The notes: generated by a model not told the origin, from the letters alone. Shown: positions 1 through 7,809, counted from the first letter of the stretch. The stretch is 9,683 bases of DNA from Flavobacteriales bacterium (GCA_015660615.1 DQKQ01000170.1:1-9683); one strand, 5' to 3'. Translations and numbers: made by a program.

Positions 1-313
1 CAATTTCATCCATGATTTGACCATCTGTTACCTCTAAACTGTCAATTTTTGCATTGTGAAGTAAAAGTTTTTCAAAAAGTAGTTCTTCTATGAACTTGCA
101 ACGATCGTTTTCGCCTGACTTCTTTCCTTGAAGCCTCTCTTGTAGCGCTCGATCTTCAATTGAGCTATTTAGGATAATTTCGTCACCCACAACAGCAATA
201 ATCCCATCTATTAATTGAAACTTTTCACTTAAGTCGGTCGAATTTCCAGGTTGAGCAAAAGTCACAACTGACGATGTCAGAAAAAAAGCAAATAAAAGTG
301 TGATTCGTAGCAT
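1..313 (-). CDS. surA: SurA-like periplasmic chaperone/peptidyl-prolyl isomerase, N-terminal part (runs off the left edge)
   Basis: Only the first 104 codons are visible; the gene continues beyond position 1. It starts at the ATG read from 313 downwards. Residues 1-20 form a hydrophobic signal peptide ending in VTFA before Q21, so the product is exported. Residues about 34-60 read LIDGIIAVVGDEIILNSSIE, the hallmark opening of the SurA N-terminal chaperone domain (variant of DxIVAVVNDxVIxxSxL). The helix at about 71-104 (FIEELLFEKLLLHNAK, then VTDGQI) also fits that domain. SurA escorts unfolded outer-membrane proteins through the periplasm. The parvulin domains expected downstream are outside the window, so isomerase activity cannot be judged. 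It is the last visible gene of the guaB-foldase unit, 24 bases after the preceding stop. The family is fairly sure; orthology to E. coli SurA is inferred. Confidence 0.85.
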   Translation of the reverse strand, partial: MLRITLLFAFFLTSSVVTFAQPGNSTDLSEKFQLIDGIIAVVGDEIILNSSIEDRALQERLQGKKSGENDRCKFIEELLFEKLLLHNAKIDSLEVTDGQIMDEI

Positions 314-314
314 G

Positions 315-336
315 ACTGCTAAGGTAAACTGCTAAG
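315..336. repeat. Two direct copies of a 9-base sequence filling the intergenic gap
   Basis: ACTGCTAAG occurs at 315-323 and again at 328-336, separated by GTAA. The two copies take up nearly all of the 24-base gap between the 288-residue gene and the surA-like gene. It may be a small tandem duplication; no binding site is recognised. Confidence 0.5.
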
Positions 337-337
337 A

Positions 338-1204
338 TTAATTAAGGATACTATCTCGAATAATTTCTCCATTTGCCCAAGCATCACTTACCAGATCATC
401 CCTTAAGTTTTCTAAAATACTACGTCTTCTTTCCTGAATGATTAAATCGACAATTCTTTTTCGTGCAATTGAAATAGGGGAGGGGAGGTCCTTTAATCGA
501 TGCTCTAGAATGCGCAATAAATATCTAGTATCGCCATCGGTAAATTCAATTAACCTCCTGTCTCGCAATTGGTCTTCGATGCGGTAAACTTGCATGGGAA
601 CGGTTTGTAATAAATCGCTTAAGAACCACCAATAATCTACATCTAAGGCGAAGTGAGCTCCACGCTCTATAGACCATTGTTCTAATTTAGGTACGCTAAT
701 TGAGTCAGCTGTTGTAAGCCAAATTCGGGCCGAGTCCAACATGTCCTCTTCCGTATTTATTTCAAAAAACACAGCTCTTAAAACATGCTCCTTAAGTTGA
801 AAAAGTTCAGGGTAATCAGAGTGAAACTTCTCTATTTCTTCATCTTGAACCTTAGTATCTACTCTAGATGCGATAAATTCCCTTTCGAACTTAGTTACAA
901 GTAATGCATTCCTATATGACCTTATTGAAGATTCAAAAGATGAGGAAAATTCGTTGATATTTTTCTCCGCTTGAGCAAGTAATACATTCTCTCTAACCCA
1001 CCCCTCAATAATACGTTCGCTTAGTAGTGTGCTGTCCTCAAACGACAATTCATCTGGGATTCTGGAGCAAAGGCTATCTAGTAGAAGATTTTTTCCGAAA
1101 GCAGAAACAACAATTTTATCCTCTATTGTTTCATCACTAAAAATAACACAAGCGTTAAGAGATACTAGTGCAGTTAATACAATAAACCCCTTACTTTTCA
1201 GCAT
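338..1204 (-). CDS. Putative lipoprotein related to the SurA chaperone domain, no recognisable isomerase domain
   Basis: A 288-residue exported protein. The N-terminus is a lipoprotein-type signal: two Lys at positions 3 and 5, a hydrophobic run 7-16, then LNAC with Cys19 as the probable lipidated residue, so membrane anchoring on the periplasmic side is likely. Residues about 60-110 (SERIIEGWVRENVLLAQAEK followed by a long charged helix) resemble the helical SurA/PpiC N-terminal domain. Residues 119-150 (VQDEEIEKFHSDYPELF, then LRAVFFEI) look like the linker into a parvulin domain. The parvulin signatures (HILV, GGxLGW, FGYH) are absent, so it is probably a chaperone-only member. Residues 240-275 form a basic/acidic C-terminal helix. 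It lies 1 base after the 673-residue foldase gene and is surely co-transcribed. The family assignment rests partly on context. Confidence 0.8.
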   Translation of the reverse strand: MLKSKGFIVLTALVSLNACVIFSDETIEDKIVVSAFGKNLLLDSLCSRIPDELSFEDSTLLSERIIEGWVRENVLLAQAEKNINEFSSSFESSIRSYRNALLVTKFEREFIASRVDTKVQDEEIEKFHSDYPELFQLKEHVLRAVFFEINTEEDMLDSARIWLTTADSISVPKLEQWSIERGAHFALDVDYWWFLSDLLQTVPMQVYRIEDQLRDRRLIEFTDGDTRYLLRILEHRLKDLPSPISIARKRIVDLIIQERRRSILENLRDDLVSDAWANGEIIRDSILN

Positions 1205-1205
1205 A

Positions 1206-3227
1206 TTAATCGATTAACTCGTATAAGACATCCTTCTTAATAGAAACGGGATATTTCATTCTTAAGCTTTCGATCCACTCATTCTCTAAGAAATCTTGAT
1301 AGCTTGCTATTACTTGACCACGAGCCTCATCAAGTGTTTTATACATAGGCTTAATTACTCCTATAACATTAATTAATATTACCCCGTTATCACCAATGTT
1401 TAAAGTCATAAATCTAGGAGATTTAGAATCCAGACTTAAAGTTTTATTTGAAATAGCAGTAAATACAGAGTCAGCCCAGTTATTATCGCCCATAGAAAAT
1501 AACCCATCTTCCATTTTTAGAGCTAAAGGCCTTTCAGCTATTAGTTCACGCCTTAATGCCACAATATCATTCCCTTTCTTTACAGCTTTCTTCACAGTCT
1601 TAGAAATCCCTTCATCTTCACAGGTGTAAATAGCTAATTCTAAGCGTTCTTGCCACATAAATAGGCCGTTATTCAATTCGTGGTATCTCTCTAATCCAGA
1701 TGTGTCTTTAACAGCTTTAGACCAAACCATTTTATCGGTTAATTCAAACAAAAGAATACCATCGTGATACTCCTCGATTAACATTCTGAATTCGTTGTGT
1801 TTATCTTCTAACCTTGAATCTTCAAAAGCAAGTAATTCCTCCTCTATCATAGAATCGATCATTCCTTCTAGTATGGCTTTAGGAGAGCGCATAAGTCCTC
1901 GTGGCTTTTGTGTGTTTGCGAAATGAATAAAATCAGATACTGTAGTTACGTTTTCTTGAATTGAAAATAAAACTCGACTCAGTTCAGATTTTTTAACGTT
2001 TTCAATAGGATGACCTTTATAGAATACGCTGTCAATCCCTTTTACTATAGATACTAAATGTGAGACACGCTTTTTGTCTAATTTGAAGTCGTATTCCTTT
2101 TTTAGTTTATTTAAGAATGATGAACGAGTAACATCAGCTCTTGAATCTCGACTCACTTTTTTTCTAAGTTGGCGCTCAACATCATCAAATGTCTCAAGTG
2201 GTTTAAATCCTACTCTTTTTACTATGTGCCAACCGTAATTCGTTAAAAAAGGCTCACTTACGTCGCCATTATTTTCAAGGTTAAAAGAAGCGTTTTCAAA
2301 CTCTTCAACCATTTTCCCTGTTCCGAACCAAGGTAGAACGCCTCCCTTACTTGCCGTTGTGGCGTCATCACTATACTTCAGAGCAAGTGACTCGAACATC
2401 TCCCCATTCTTAAGAAATGAAGCTACTGCGTCAATAGTAGATTTCGCGCTTTGTACCATGGCTTTTTTAGATGCGTCATCTACCCTTACCATAATATGAG
2501 CAACTTGGATCTCTCCCCGTGATGCTCTTCTGCCATCAACCTCTAAGAAGTGGTAGCCAAACCTTGTGCGTACTATCTCACTAAGTTCCCCCACAGAAGT
2601 GTTGTAAGCGGCGTCCTCAAATGCATAAACCATTTGGAATGCAGTAAACCAACCTAAATCTCCTCCATTATCAACTACAGATGGATCATCACTACCTCCC
2701 TTGCTTTTCGCTAAGGTTGTAAAGTCCTCACCTGCATTTACTCTATTTCTTAGCTTTGAGATTCTATTCCAAGCACGCAGTGTGTCTGAAGGGGGCGCCT
2801 CAGGCTTGACACTTACAAGGATGTGTCGAGCATGAATTTCCTCTTGTTTTCTATTGTGAGCTTCAAGGACCAATTCGTCGAGAAGTTCCATATCTACCAG
2901 ATATGGTCTTGTTAGTTGTTTACGGTAACCAGCTAACTCTTTTGTAAACTCAGCAACGGTGTCCATTCCGAGAGCTTCAGCCTCCATTACCTTTAGCTTA
3001 AACTTGACAAAAAGCTCCATATATTCATCTAATGCCCTAGAAGTTATGACGCTATCTCTGTTGTTTTTACTGTAAATGTATTTAAAGTCGGCAAGGCTCA
3101 CAACCTCTGTTCCTACAGTTAGGATAACTGAATTGTCCGCAGTGTTTTCTTCTTTAGTTTGGGCTGAAATACTAATATTTAGGCCTAAAAACGCTACCCC
3201 GCAAAGGGTAATAATTTTATTCATCAT
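1206..3227 (-). CDS. Periplasmic peptidyl-prolyl isomerase with two parvulin (PpiC-type) domains
   Basis: A 673-residue exported foldase. Residues 1-22 are a signal peptide (cleavage expected after SISA, before Q23). Residues 30-125 are a SurA/PpiD-like helical domain (VSLADFKYIYSKNN, MELFVKFKLKVMEAE). Parvulin domain 1 spans about 130-235, with HARHILV (His135), GGDLGWF at 188-194 and FGYHFLEV (His226). Parvulin domain 2 spans about 239-340, with VAHIMVRV (His244), GGVLPWFGTGKMVEEFE at 295-311 and YGWHIV (His334). Both keep the paired histidines of the parvulin active site. The last 330 residues are a helical region without a recognised domain. The gene starts 7 bases after guaB; an adjacent second ATG (MMNK) makes the exact start uncertain by one codon. 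Its upstream sequence is A-rich with no Shine-Dalgarno, as usual in Bacteroidota. The likely role is folding or quality control of outer-membrane and secreted proteins. Confidence 0.93.
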   Translation of the reverse strand: MMNKIITLCGVAFLGLNISISAQTKEENTADNSVILTVGTEVVSLADFKYIYSKNNRDSVITSRALDEYMELFVKFKLKVMEAEALGMDTVAEFTKELAGYRKQLTRPYLVDMELLDELVLEAHNRKQEEIHARHILVSVKPEAPPSDTLRAWNRISKLRNRVNAGEDFTTLAKSKGGSDDPSVVDNGGDLGWFTAFQMVYAFEDAAYNTSVGELSEIVRTRFGYHFLEVDGRRASRGEIQVAHIMVRVDDASKKAMVQSAKSTIDAVASFLKNGEMFESLALKYSDDATTASKGGVLPWFGTGKMVEEFENASFNLENNGDVSEPFLTNYGWHIVKRVGFKPLETFDDVERQLRKKVSRDSRADVTRSSFLNKLKKEYDFKLDKKRVSHLVSIVKGIDSVFYKGHPIENVKKSELSRVLFSIQENVTTVSDFIHFANTQKPRGLMRSPKAILEGMIDSMIEEELLAFEDSRLEDKHNEFRMLIEEYHDGILLFELTDKMVWSKAVKDTSGLERYHELNNGLFMWQERLELAIYTCEDEGISKTVKKAVKKGNDIVALRRELIAERPLALKMEDGLFSMGDNNWADSVFTAISNKTLSLDSKSPRFMTLNIGDNGVILINVIGVIKPMYKTLDEARGQVIASYQDFLENEWIESLRMKYPVSIKKDVLYELID

Positions 3228-3234
3228 GTTTTTT

Positions 3235-4710
3235 TTATCTAATACTATAATTAGGAGCCTCTCTTGAAATCATAACATCATGAGGGTGGCTTTCCTTCAT
3301 GCTTGCGCTTGTTATACGGATGAATTGAGCGTCAGACTTTAAAGCAGGCAAATCCTTCGAGCCACAATATCCCATCCCAGCCCTCAATCCGCCAACAATT
3401 TGATACATAACATCCTGAACAGATCCTTTATATGGAACTCTACCGCTAATCCCTTCTGGCACAAGCTTTCTCACATCATCCTCAGCATCTTGGAAATATC
3501 TGTCTTTAGACCCTTTTTCCATAGCTTCAATGGACCCCATGCCCCTGTATCCTTTAAACCTACGTCCTTCATACATAAAAGTAGCACCAGGGCTTTCGCC
3601 GGTACCAGCAAGCATTGATCCAACCATTACGCTGTCTCCACCACCTGCTAAAGCTTTGACTATATCACCAGTATATCGTACACCACCGTCAGCAATTACA
3701 GGAACTCCAGTGCCTTCTAATGCATCTGCAACATTCATAATAGCAGAAAGTTGCGGGACACCTACACCTGCAATAATTCTTGTTGTGCAAATAGATCCCG
3801 GCCCTACACCCACTTTTACAGCGTCAGCTCCAGCCTCAACTAAAGCAAGAGCTGCAGCTCCTGTTGCAATGTTTCCACAAACTACCTCTAGGTTGGAGAA
3901 TTTCTTCTTTACTTCTCTCACAACATCGATTACTCCTTTGCTGTGCCCGTGTGCTGTATCGATTACTATAGCGTCTACATCAGCTTCAACGAGAGCGGAA
4001 ACTCTCTCAATAGTGTCAGAAGTAACACCCACTGATGCGGCAACACGTAACCTACCGAATCCATCCTTACAAGAATCGGGGAACTCAGTAAGTTTGATAA
4101 TATCTCGGTATGTAATTAATCCTATTAGTTTGTTGTCATTATTAACAACCGGAAGTTTTTCAATTTTATGCTCGCGTAGAATATCAGCGGCATTGTCAAA
4201 ATCAGAACCGTTAGAAGTTACAATTAAATTCTCACTTGTCATGACCTCTGAAATAGGTTTGGTAGAACTATTTTCAAATCTCAAATCTCGATTTGTGACA
4301 ATTCCTTGTAGGATATTTGAAGAATCTACAACGGGAATCCCACCAATTCTTCTCTCTCGCATTATTTTTAAAGCATCTTGAACAGTTGCATCACGGTTAA
4401 GTGTTATGGGGTCTTGAATCATACCGTTCTCAGAGCGCTTAACATTCAAAACTTCAGCTGCCTGCTGCTCTATACTCATGTTTTTATGAATTACACCAAT
4501 TCCTCCTTCTCTTGCAATAGCTATAGCCATCGCGCTTTCAGTTACGGTATCCATTGCCGCGGAAATAATGGGTACTTTCAACTCAATTTTCCTTGTAAAT
4601 TTAGTTTTTAGTTGCGCATCGCGTGGAAGTACTTCTGAGTAAGCAGGTACAAGCAGGACATCGTCGTATGTTAGTCCTTCTCCAAAAAACTTAGACTCTT
4701 TAATAGGCAT
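3235..4710 (-). CDS. guaB: Inosine-5'-monophosphate dehydrogenase
   Basis: Oxidises IMP to XMP with NAD+, the first committed step of guanine nucleotide synthesis, in the cytosol. The 491 residues match the usual bacterial length. The TIM-barrel start shows LTYDDVLLVPAYSEV at 13-27 and PIISAAMDTVTE at 47-58. Two CBS domains are inserted at about 97-150 and 158-210 (RRIGGIPVVD, HKIEKLPVVN). The catalytic loop GPGSICTTR carries Cys308; IADGGVRYTGD at 339-349 and GSMLAGTGESPG at 364-375 bind the IMP phosphate. The flap contains Arg404-Tyr405 (KDRYFQ) and EGISGRVPYKG at 419-429. Every key residue is present, so it should be active. It is the first gene of the unit: a TACCTTTG promoter box lies upstream and three foldase-like genes follow. 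The coupling to foldases has no obvious metabolic logic and may simply reflect shared growth-rate demand. Confidence 0.98.
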   Translation of the reverse strand: MPIKESKFFGEGLTYDDVLLVPAYSEVLPRDAQLKTKFTRKIELKVPIISAAMDTVTESAMAIAIAREGGIGVIHKNMSIEQQAAEVLNVKRSENGMIQDPITLNRDATVQDALKIMRERRIGGIPVVDSSNILQGIVTNRDLRFENSSTKPISEVMTSENLIVTSNGSDFDNAADILREHKIEKLPVVNNDNKLIGLITYRDIIKLTEFPDSCKDGFGRLRVAASVGVTSDTIERVSALVEADVDAIVIDTAHGHSKGVIDVVREVKKKFSNLEVVCGNIATGAAALALVEAGADAVKVGVGPGSICTTRIIAGVGVPQLSAIMNVADALEGTGVPVIADGGVRYTGDIVKALAGGGDSVMVGSMLAGTGESPGATFMYEGRRFKGYRGMGSIEAMEKGSKDRYFQDAEDDVRKLVPEGISGRVPYKGSVQDVMYQIVGGLRAGMGYCGSKDLPALKSDAQFIRITSASMKESHPHDVMISREAPNYSIR

Positions 4711-4740
4711 GCTTAAATAATTGAACCGTTTTATTCGCTG

Positions 4741-4754
4741 TCCAACACGTCGGA
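4741..4754 (-). other. Possible small hairpin in the guaB leader
   Basis: On the minus strand the transcript would read UCCGA-CGUG-UUGGA, a five-pair stem (one G-U pair) closed by four bases. It falls between the inferred transcription start near 4760 and the guaB ATG at 4710. The stem is weak and has no following U-run, so it is not a convincing terminator for the 724-residue gene; a regulatory role is speculative. Confidence 0.2.
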
Positions 4755-4766
4755 TAACGATTCGGG

Positions 4767-4774
4767 CAAAGGTA
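4767..4774 (-). promoter_or_regulatory. Bacteroidota -7 promoter box (TACCTTTG) for the guaB-foldase unit
   Basis: Read on the minus strand, TACCTTTG is an exact match to the Bacteroidota housekeeping sigma consensus TAnnTTTG. It predicts a transcription start near 4760 and a leader of about 50 bases before the guaB ATG. No clear TTG is seen at the usual -33 spacing. The box begins five bases beyond the stop codon of the upstream 724-residue gene, so any -33 contacts fall inside that gene's end. Confidence 0.65.
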
Positions 4775-4779
4775 CTTAT

Positions 4780-6954
4780 TTAGGGTCTAATAACTTGCAC
4801 ACTTTTAGATATCATGTGCCATTTGCCTGATCCGTCTAAAACTTGAGCAATAACTGTATAAACACCATCCGGAACCATCTCAATGTCATTTAATCCATTC
4901 CAACATTCATCAGGGTTTTCAGACTCAAAAATCACATCTCCCCATCTTGAAATAACAGTTAGTTTGTAAACGCTCTCGTTTACAGCAGTACCTGCAGAAA
5001 TAAATCCCAGCGTTGATTCACCTGGATTCCAAGGAAACCAATCATTAATAAGGTCTCCGTTCGGAGTAAAGGCATCGGGTATCCACAAGAGCGGATCTTC
5101 AGTTAAACAAACCCTATTCGAGCTCGCTCCGTTCAGTCCGTTAGTCATGTCATTGTCGATTGCGATAATGGTGTAGCAAAAATCACCAGGTAAATGGGTG
5201 AGGTCTCCCACGTAGTCTTCAGCGTGAAATTCTTCGTGTGAAAAAGTTGTGAGCGGGCTGTTTGCGGATAGTCGTGTCGGAGCTCTTAATAATTCGTAAG
5301 AGCTAACCCCCTCTGGAAACTCTATGTACTCAGACCAAATTAAACTATTCTCAAAATCAGCTTCACTAATACTCTGCCAACCTTTCAGTAGTATAGTTGA
5401 TGCGATATTAGAGGTGGACGTAGCGGCTTCACAAACATTGTACGCAGAGCATCTATAAGTGTAACTTTTAGAATCTGTATTAACATTTGAGTCTACGAAA
5501 GTGATTGGAAATCCAAGGGAACTTGGAACGGGTTCGAAAATAGGTAGCCAAACACCATCTTCTTCAACTAACTTTTCAAGTTGATATAAACTTGCCTCAA
5601 CAGCTGTAGGGTCTGTTTCAATATAAATCTCCACACTACCGTCAGATAAAACTGACGCTCTCTTTAAAACAGGGGCATTGGCCGATTCGGGATATAAAAA
5701 GTTAAGTTCAAATTCACTTGAGCGAGCTACATTTCCAGATGTTGATTCAGCTAAGACTCTATACTTATTTGTACTTTCAGTGTAATCGCCTTCGTGTAGG
5801 TAATTGTTTACACTAGATCCTACATCGTCAAGAGTTATCCACGGTCCGTAATTAGATAACGCGTCATCATAAATACTTACCTGAATAGAATAGTGGTCCA
5901 CTCCCCCCTCAATCCCAAATGGGGTATTCCAGCTTATTTGTGCGCTATACGTACAAGGCAACTGAGTTGCAATAGTAAATATTGAAGTTGTACAAGCTCC
6001 TGCCGCATTGGGATTAGGAGTCCCATCATCATTAATGCATTCAAAAGCAGAAACTCTGTAGCTCTCAGGTTGAGATGAAGCAAGTGAAGTAGGAATTAAA
6101 GCCGAAGTGGCGTTAGGGTTGTCGATTTGCAATACCTCAGCAGACCCAGCACCAGAGCATTTGTAAATAATATACCCAAGAGTCTCTGCTGTAACAGTGT
6201 AATCAAAGAAGACTTCAGCTAATCCAGTTGCGGGGTCGACATCGACATGAGTTGTGACAGGCAACTCTCCATTCACACTACCTACAACTAAATCCGTCGA
6301 GTTGCTCTCGTGTACATCAATACCATTCGACGCGGTTTGTCTTACCCTATATATATTGACTGACACGCATGGCCCGGGGTTGTCTGTAAATGATCCTCCG
6401 TTTTGTGAGTCTGGAATTATTGCTATCGTATCCCAAATCGCAGTGAACTCATTCAGTCTTTCTAAAAAAAAATCTCCCCCAGCACTTTCACCAGAAACAG
6501 TATATGGACTATTCCAAACAAGATCAACTTCATCCGCCCCCGCCCCAATACTTGCGTACACATGAATACTGCATAATGTAGGTGAGGTTGGGGAAATGTC
6601 ATCAGTAGTCCCCCCATCCATCGACGTAATCTGTACTGCAGTAAAACAATGAGCTTCAGCATTTGCGTTATACAAAAAGGATGGCATTACCCATCCAGTA
6701 GGCAACACACCCGTTTCTGTATTTGGACCCACTAAATGTGGAGATGGACTAAGAAGCACGCCAGGAATATCATAAACCTGAATTTCATTCCGAATAAACT
6801 CCTCACCCCCAACAGAAGAAAACACATCCCAGTACAATGTAGCATTTCCTGCAGCATTAACGTTATTAACATGCGTTAAATTAGGCTGAGCATACATCTC
6901 AGTATTTGAAGAAAATGCATATGCAACTAGAATAAAAAGTAGAATTTGCTTCAT
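4780..6954 (-). CDS. Secreted beta-sandwich protein with type B T9SS C-terminal (gliding-motility-type) sorting domain
   Basis: A 724-residue exported protein. Residues 1-22 are a signal peptide ending in MYA before Q23. The middle, about 25-620, is a series of fibronectin-III-like beta-sandwich segments: recurring strands such as ATLYWDVF (38-45), VDLVWNSPY (143-151), AQISWNTPFG (338-347) and NSLIWSEY (536-543), each followed by a Y-x-V/C strand (YRVRQ, YRVSAFE, YRVLAES, YRCSAY). The end, about 622-724, is the gliding-motility-associated CTD that acts as a type B T9SS sorting signal: LWIPDAFTPNGDLINDWF, then ISRWGDVIFES, CWNG and VPDGVYTV with a final VQVIRP. Such proteins cross the outer membrane through the type IX system and end up on the surface or in the medium. 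No enzymatic motif is seen, so a structural or binding role is inferred. It is divergent from the 167-residue gene; its stop abuts the guaB promoter. Confidence 0.93.
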   Translation of the reverse strand: MKQILLFILVAYAFSSNTEMYAQPNLTHVNNVNAAGNATLYWDVFSSVGGEEFIRNEIQVYDIPGVLLSPSPHLVGPNTETGVLPTGWVMPSFLYNANAEAHCFTAVQITSMDGGTTDDISPTSPTLCSIHVYASIGAGADEVDLVWNSPYTVSGESAGGDFFLERLNEFTAIWDTIAIIPDSQNGGSFTDNPGPCVSVNIYRVRQTASNGIDVHESNSTDLVVGSVNGELPVTTHVDVDPATGLAEVFFDYTVTAETLGYIIYKCSGAGSAEVLQIDNPNATSALIPTSLASSQPESYRVSAFECINDDGTPNPNAAGACTTSIFTIATQLPCTYSAQISWNTPFGIEGGVDHYSIQVSIYDDALSNYGPWITLDDVGSSVNNYLHEGDYTESTNKYRVLAESTSGNVARSSEFELNFLYPESANAPVLKRASVLSDGSVEIYIETDPTAVEASLYQLEKLVEEDGVWLPIFEPVPSSLGFPITFVDSNVNTDSKSYTYRCSAYNVCEAATSTSNIASTILLKGWQSISEADFENSLIWSEYIEFPEGVSSYELLRAPTRLSANSPLTTFSHEEFHAEDYVGDLTHLPGDFCYTIIAIDNDMTNGLNGASSNRVCLTEDPLLWIPDAFTPNGDLINDWFPWNPGESTLGFISAGTAVNESVYKLTVISRWGDVIFESENPDECWNGLNDIEMVPDGVYTVIAQVLDGSGKWHMISKSVQVIRP

Positions 6955-7053
6955 GCCATAAAATTACAACACCTAAAGCCCACTATAAGCTTCATTGAAA
7001 TTATTATTAGCAACGGATTCTTTATACCTTATAGTATGTCTTAATTTTACTAA
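6955..7053. other. Short divergent intergenic region
   Basis: These 99 AT-rich bases separate two divergent genes and must hold both start signals. No good match to TTG-N19-TAnnTTTG is visible on either strand; the nearest is a partial TACCTTAT at 7025-7032 on the plus strand, whose last two bases deviate. No Shine-Dalgarno is seen before either ATG. Confidence 0.5.
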
Positions 7054-7557
7054 ATGAACTTCTCCGTTTTCCCTAATATGCCTGAATCGTCAAAACTATT
7101 GGTTTTCACATCAGATATCACCCTTGATGAAATATCATCTAATAGATTTATGTCGAGATTAGATAAATTTCTATCAACATGGTCATCCCACGGGTCTCAA
7201 CTTGATACGGATTCTGTATTAATAGCAAACCGAGTTGTATTTATCGCTGTAGATGAAAGTATCTCTAGTGCTTCAGGGTGTTCAGTTGATTCCTTAACAA
7301 ACTTTATTAAATCCGAAGGTGTTGTATCAGGAGTAGATTGGTTTAATCGTCATCAAGTTTTATACAGAAGTACGAAAAATAGTGATTTCACCTCAGATTG
7401 GTTAGTCAATACGTTAGATAATTTCATCTCTCTCATTAATGACGGAAGTTTAACCGAGAGTGTTCAAACTTTAAATACTACAGTTTCTGTTGTTAGAGAA
7501 GCCCGAGAATCGATAATTCAACCATTTTCACATAGTTGGTATTCACGCTTATTATGA
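7054..7557 (+). CDS. Conserved Bacteroidota protein of unknown function (family often mislabelled ABC transporter ATPase)
   Basis: A 167-residue protein with no signal peptide or membrane segment, so probably cytosolic. Visible features are a W-x2-HG motif (FLSTWSSHGSQL, Trp43, His46, Gly47), an NRVVFIAVDE strand (59-68) and a SASGCSVDSL motif (72-81) with Cys76, followed by an amphipathic helix. From memory, this combination (W-x-x-HG, then R-F-I-x-x-x-x-D, then SGCSID) marks a family found across Flavobacteriia and relatives, about 160 residues long, often labelled ABC transporter ATPase. There is no Walker A (GxxxxGKT/S) or ABC signature here, so that label is not supported by the sequence. 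The conserved His and Cys suggest an active or ligand site, but no reaction can be named. It is monocistronic, with flanking genes divergent or 252 bases away. Confidence 0.88.
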   Translation: MNFSVFPNMPESSKLLVFTSDITLDEISSNRFMSRLDKFLSTWSSHGSQLDTDSVLIANRVVFIAVDESISSASGCSVDSLTNFIKSEGVVSGVDWFNRHQVLYRSTKNSDFTSDWLVNTLDNFISLINDGSLTESVQTLNTTVSVVREARESIIQPFSHSWYSRLL

Positions 7558-7599
7558 CACATTTCTTCGTCCAATTACCGTTTTATTTCTACGTACATC

Positions 7600-7625
7600 A
7601 ATTTTTTACATACGAATTTTTTACA
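7600..7625. repeat. 11-base direct repeat, period 15
   Basis: AATTTTTTACA is present at 7600-7610 and 7615-7625, with TACG between. The sequence is low in complexity, so this may be chance in AT-rich DNA. Confidence 0.4.
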
Positions 7626-7767
7626 ATTCTTTGGTTTCTTAGTCTGAATCACCTAATTTTAACGCGTTGAAATGTCTTTTTATGTTAATTAAAAGTCATG
7701 GATGCACTCTGAAGAGTTGACTGTCACTGCTTTTTATACGTCAGTTCAGCTATTATGAGTTTTGAAT

Positions 7768-7797
7768 TTGTAAATAATTTTTTTTGATTTAATCTTT
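7768..7797 (+). promoter_or_regulatory. Weak Bacteroidota-type promoter candidate for the repeat-protein gene
   Basis: TTG at 7768-7770 is followed after 19 bases by TAATCTTT (7790-7797), an imperfect version of TAnnTTTG with the correct spacing. It would put the transcript start only a few bases before the ATG at 7810, which is short, so it is held weakly. Confidence 0.25.
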
Positions 7798-7809
7798 AAA
7801 CCTGTTCAT

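Larger units (their letters stand above)
7558..7809 (+). other. AT-rich intergenic region before the giant repeat-protein gene
   Basis: This 252-base stretch has no convincing reading frame, tRNA or strong terminator hairpin. It contains T-runs, an 11-base direct repeat, the palindrome TTAATTAA at 7685-7692 within a weak CTTTT/AAAAG inverted pair (7676-7695), and a weak promoter candidate at its right end. It is long for this otherwise compact window and may hold a regulated promoter. Confidence 0.5.

Noticed and set aside
318..326. TACCTTAG on the minus strand as an internal promoter for the surA-like gene
   Set aside because: It differs from TAnnTTTG at one base, lacks a TTG at -33 and would start transcription at or inside the ATG.
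3530..4381. 283-codon open frame on the plus strand, opposite guaB
   Set aside because: It is antisense to a fully conserved IMP dehydrogenase, has low-complexity Ser/Thr/Pro-rich translation and no recognisable domain; it reflects the codon bias of guaB.
6254..6662. Open frames on both strands inside the 724-residue gene
   Set aside because: They overlap a coherent signal-peptide-to-sorting-domain protein and show no domain of their own.
7023..7032. Promoter for the 167-residue gene at TATACCTTAT
   Set aside because: The last two bases of the box do not match and the nearest upstream TTG is about 27 bases away, beyond usual spacing.
7710..7740. TTGACT followed by TTATAC as a sigma-70-like promoter
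   Set aside because: The spacing is about 11 bases instead of 17, and Bacteroidota use a different consensus.
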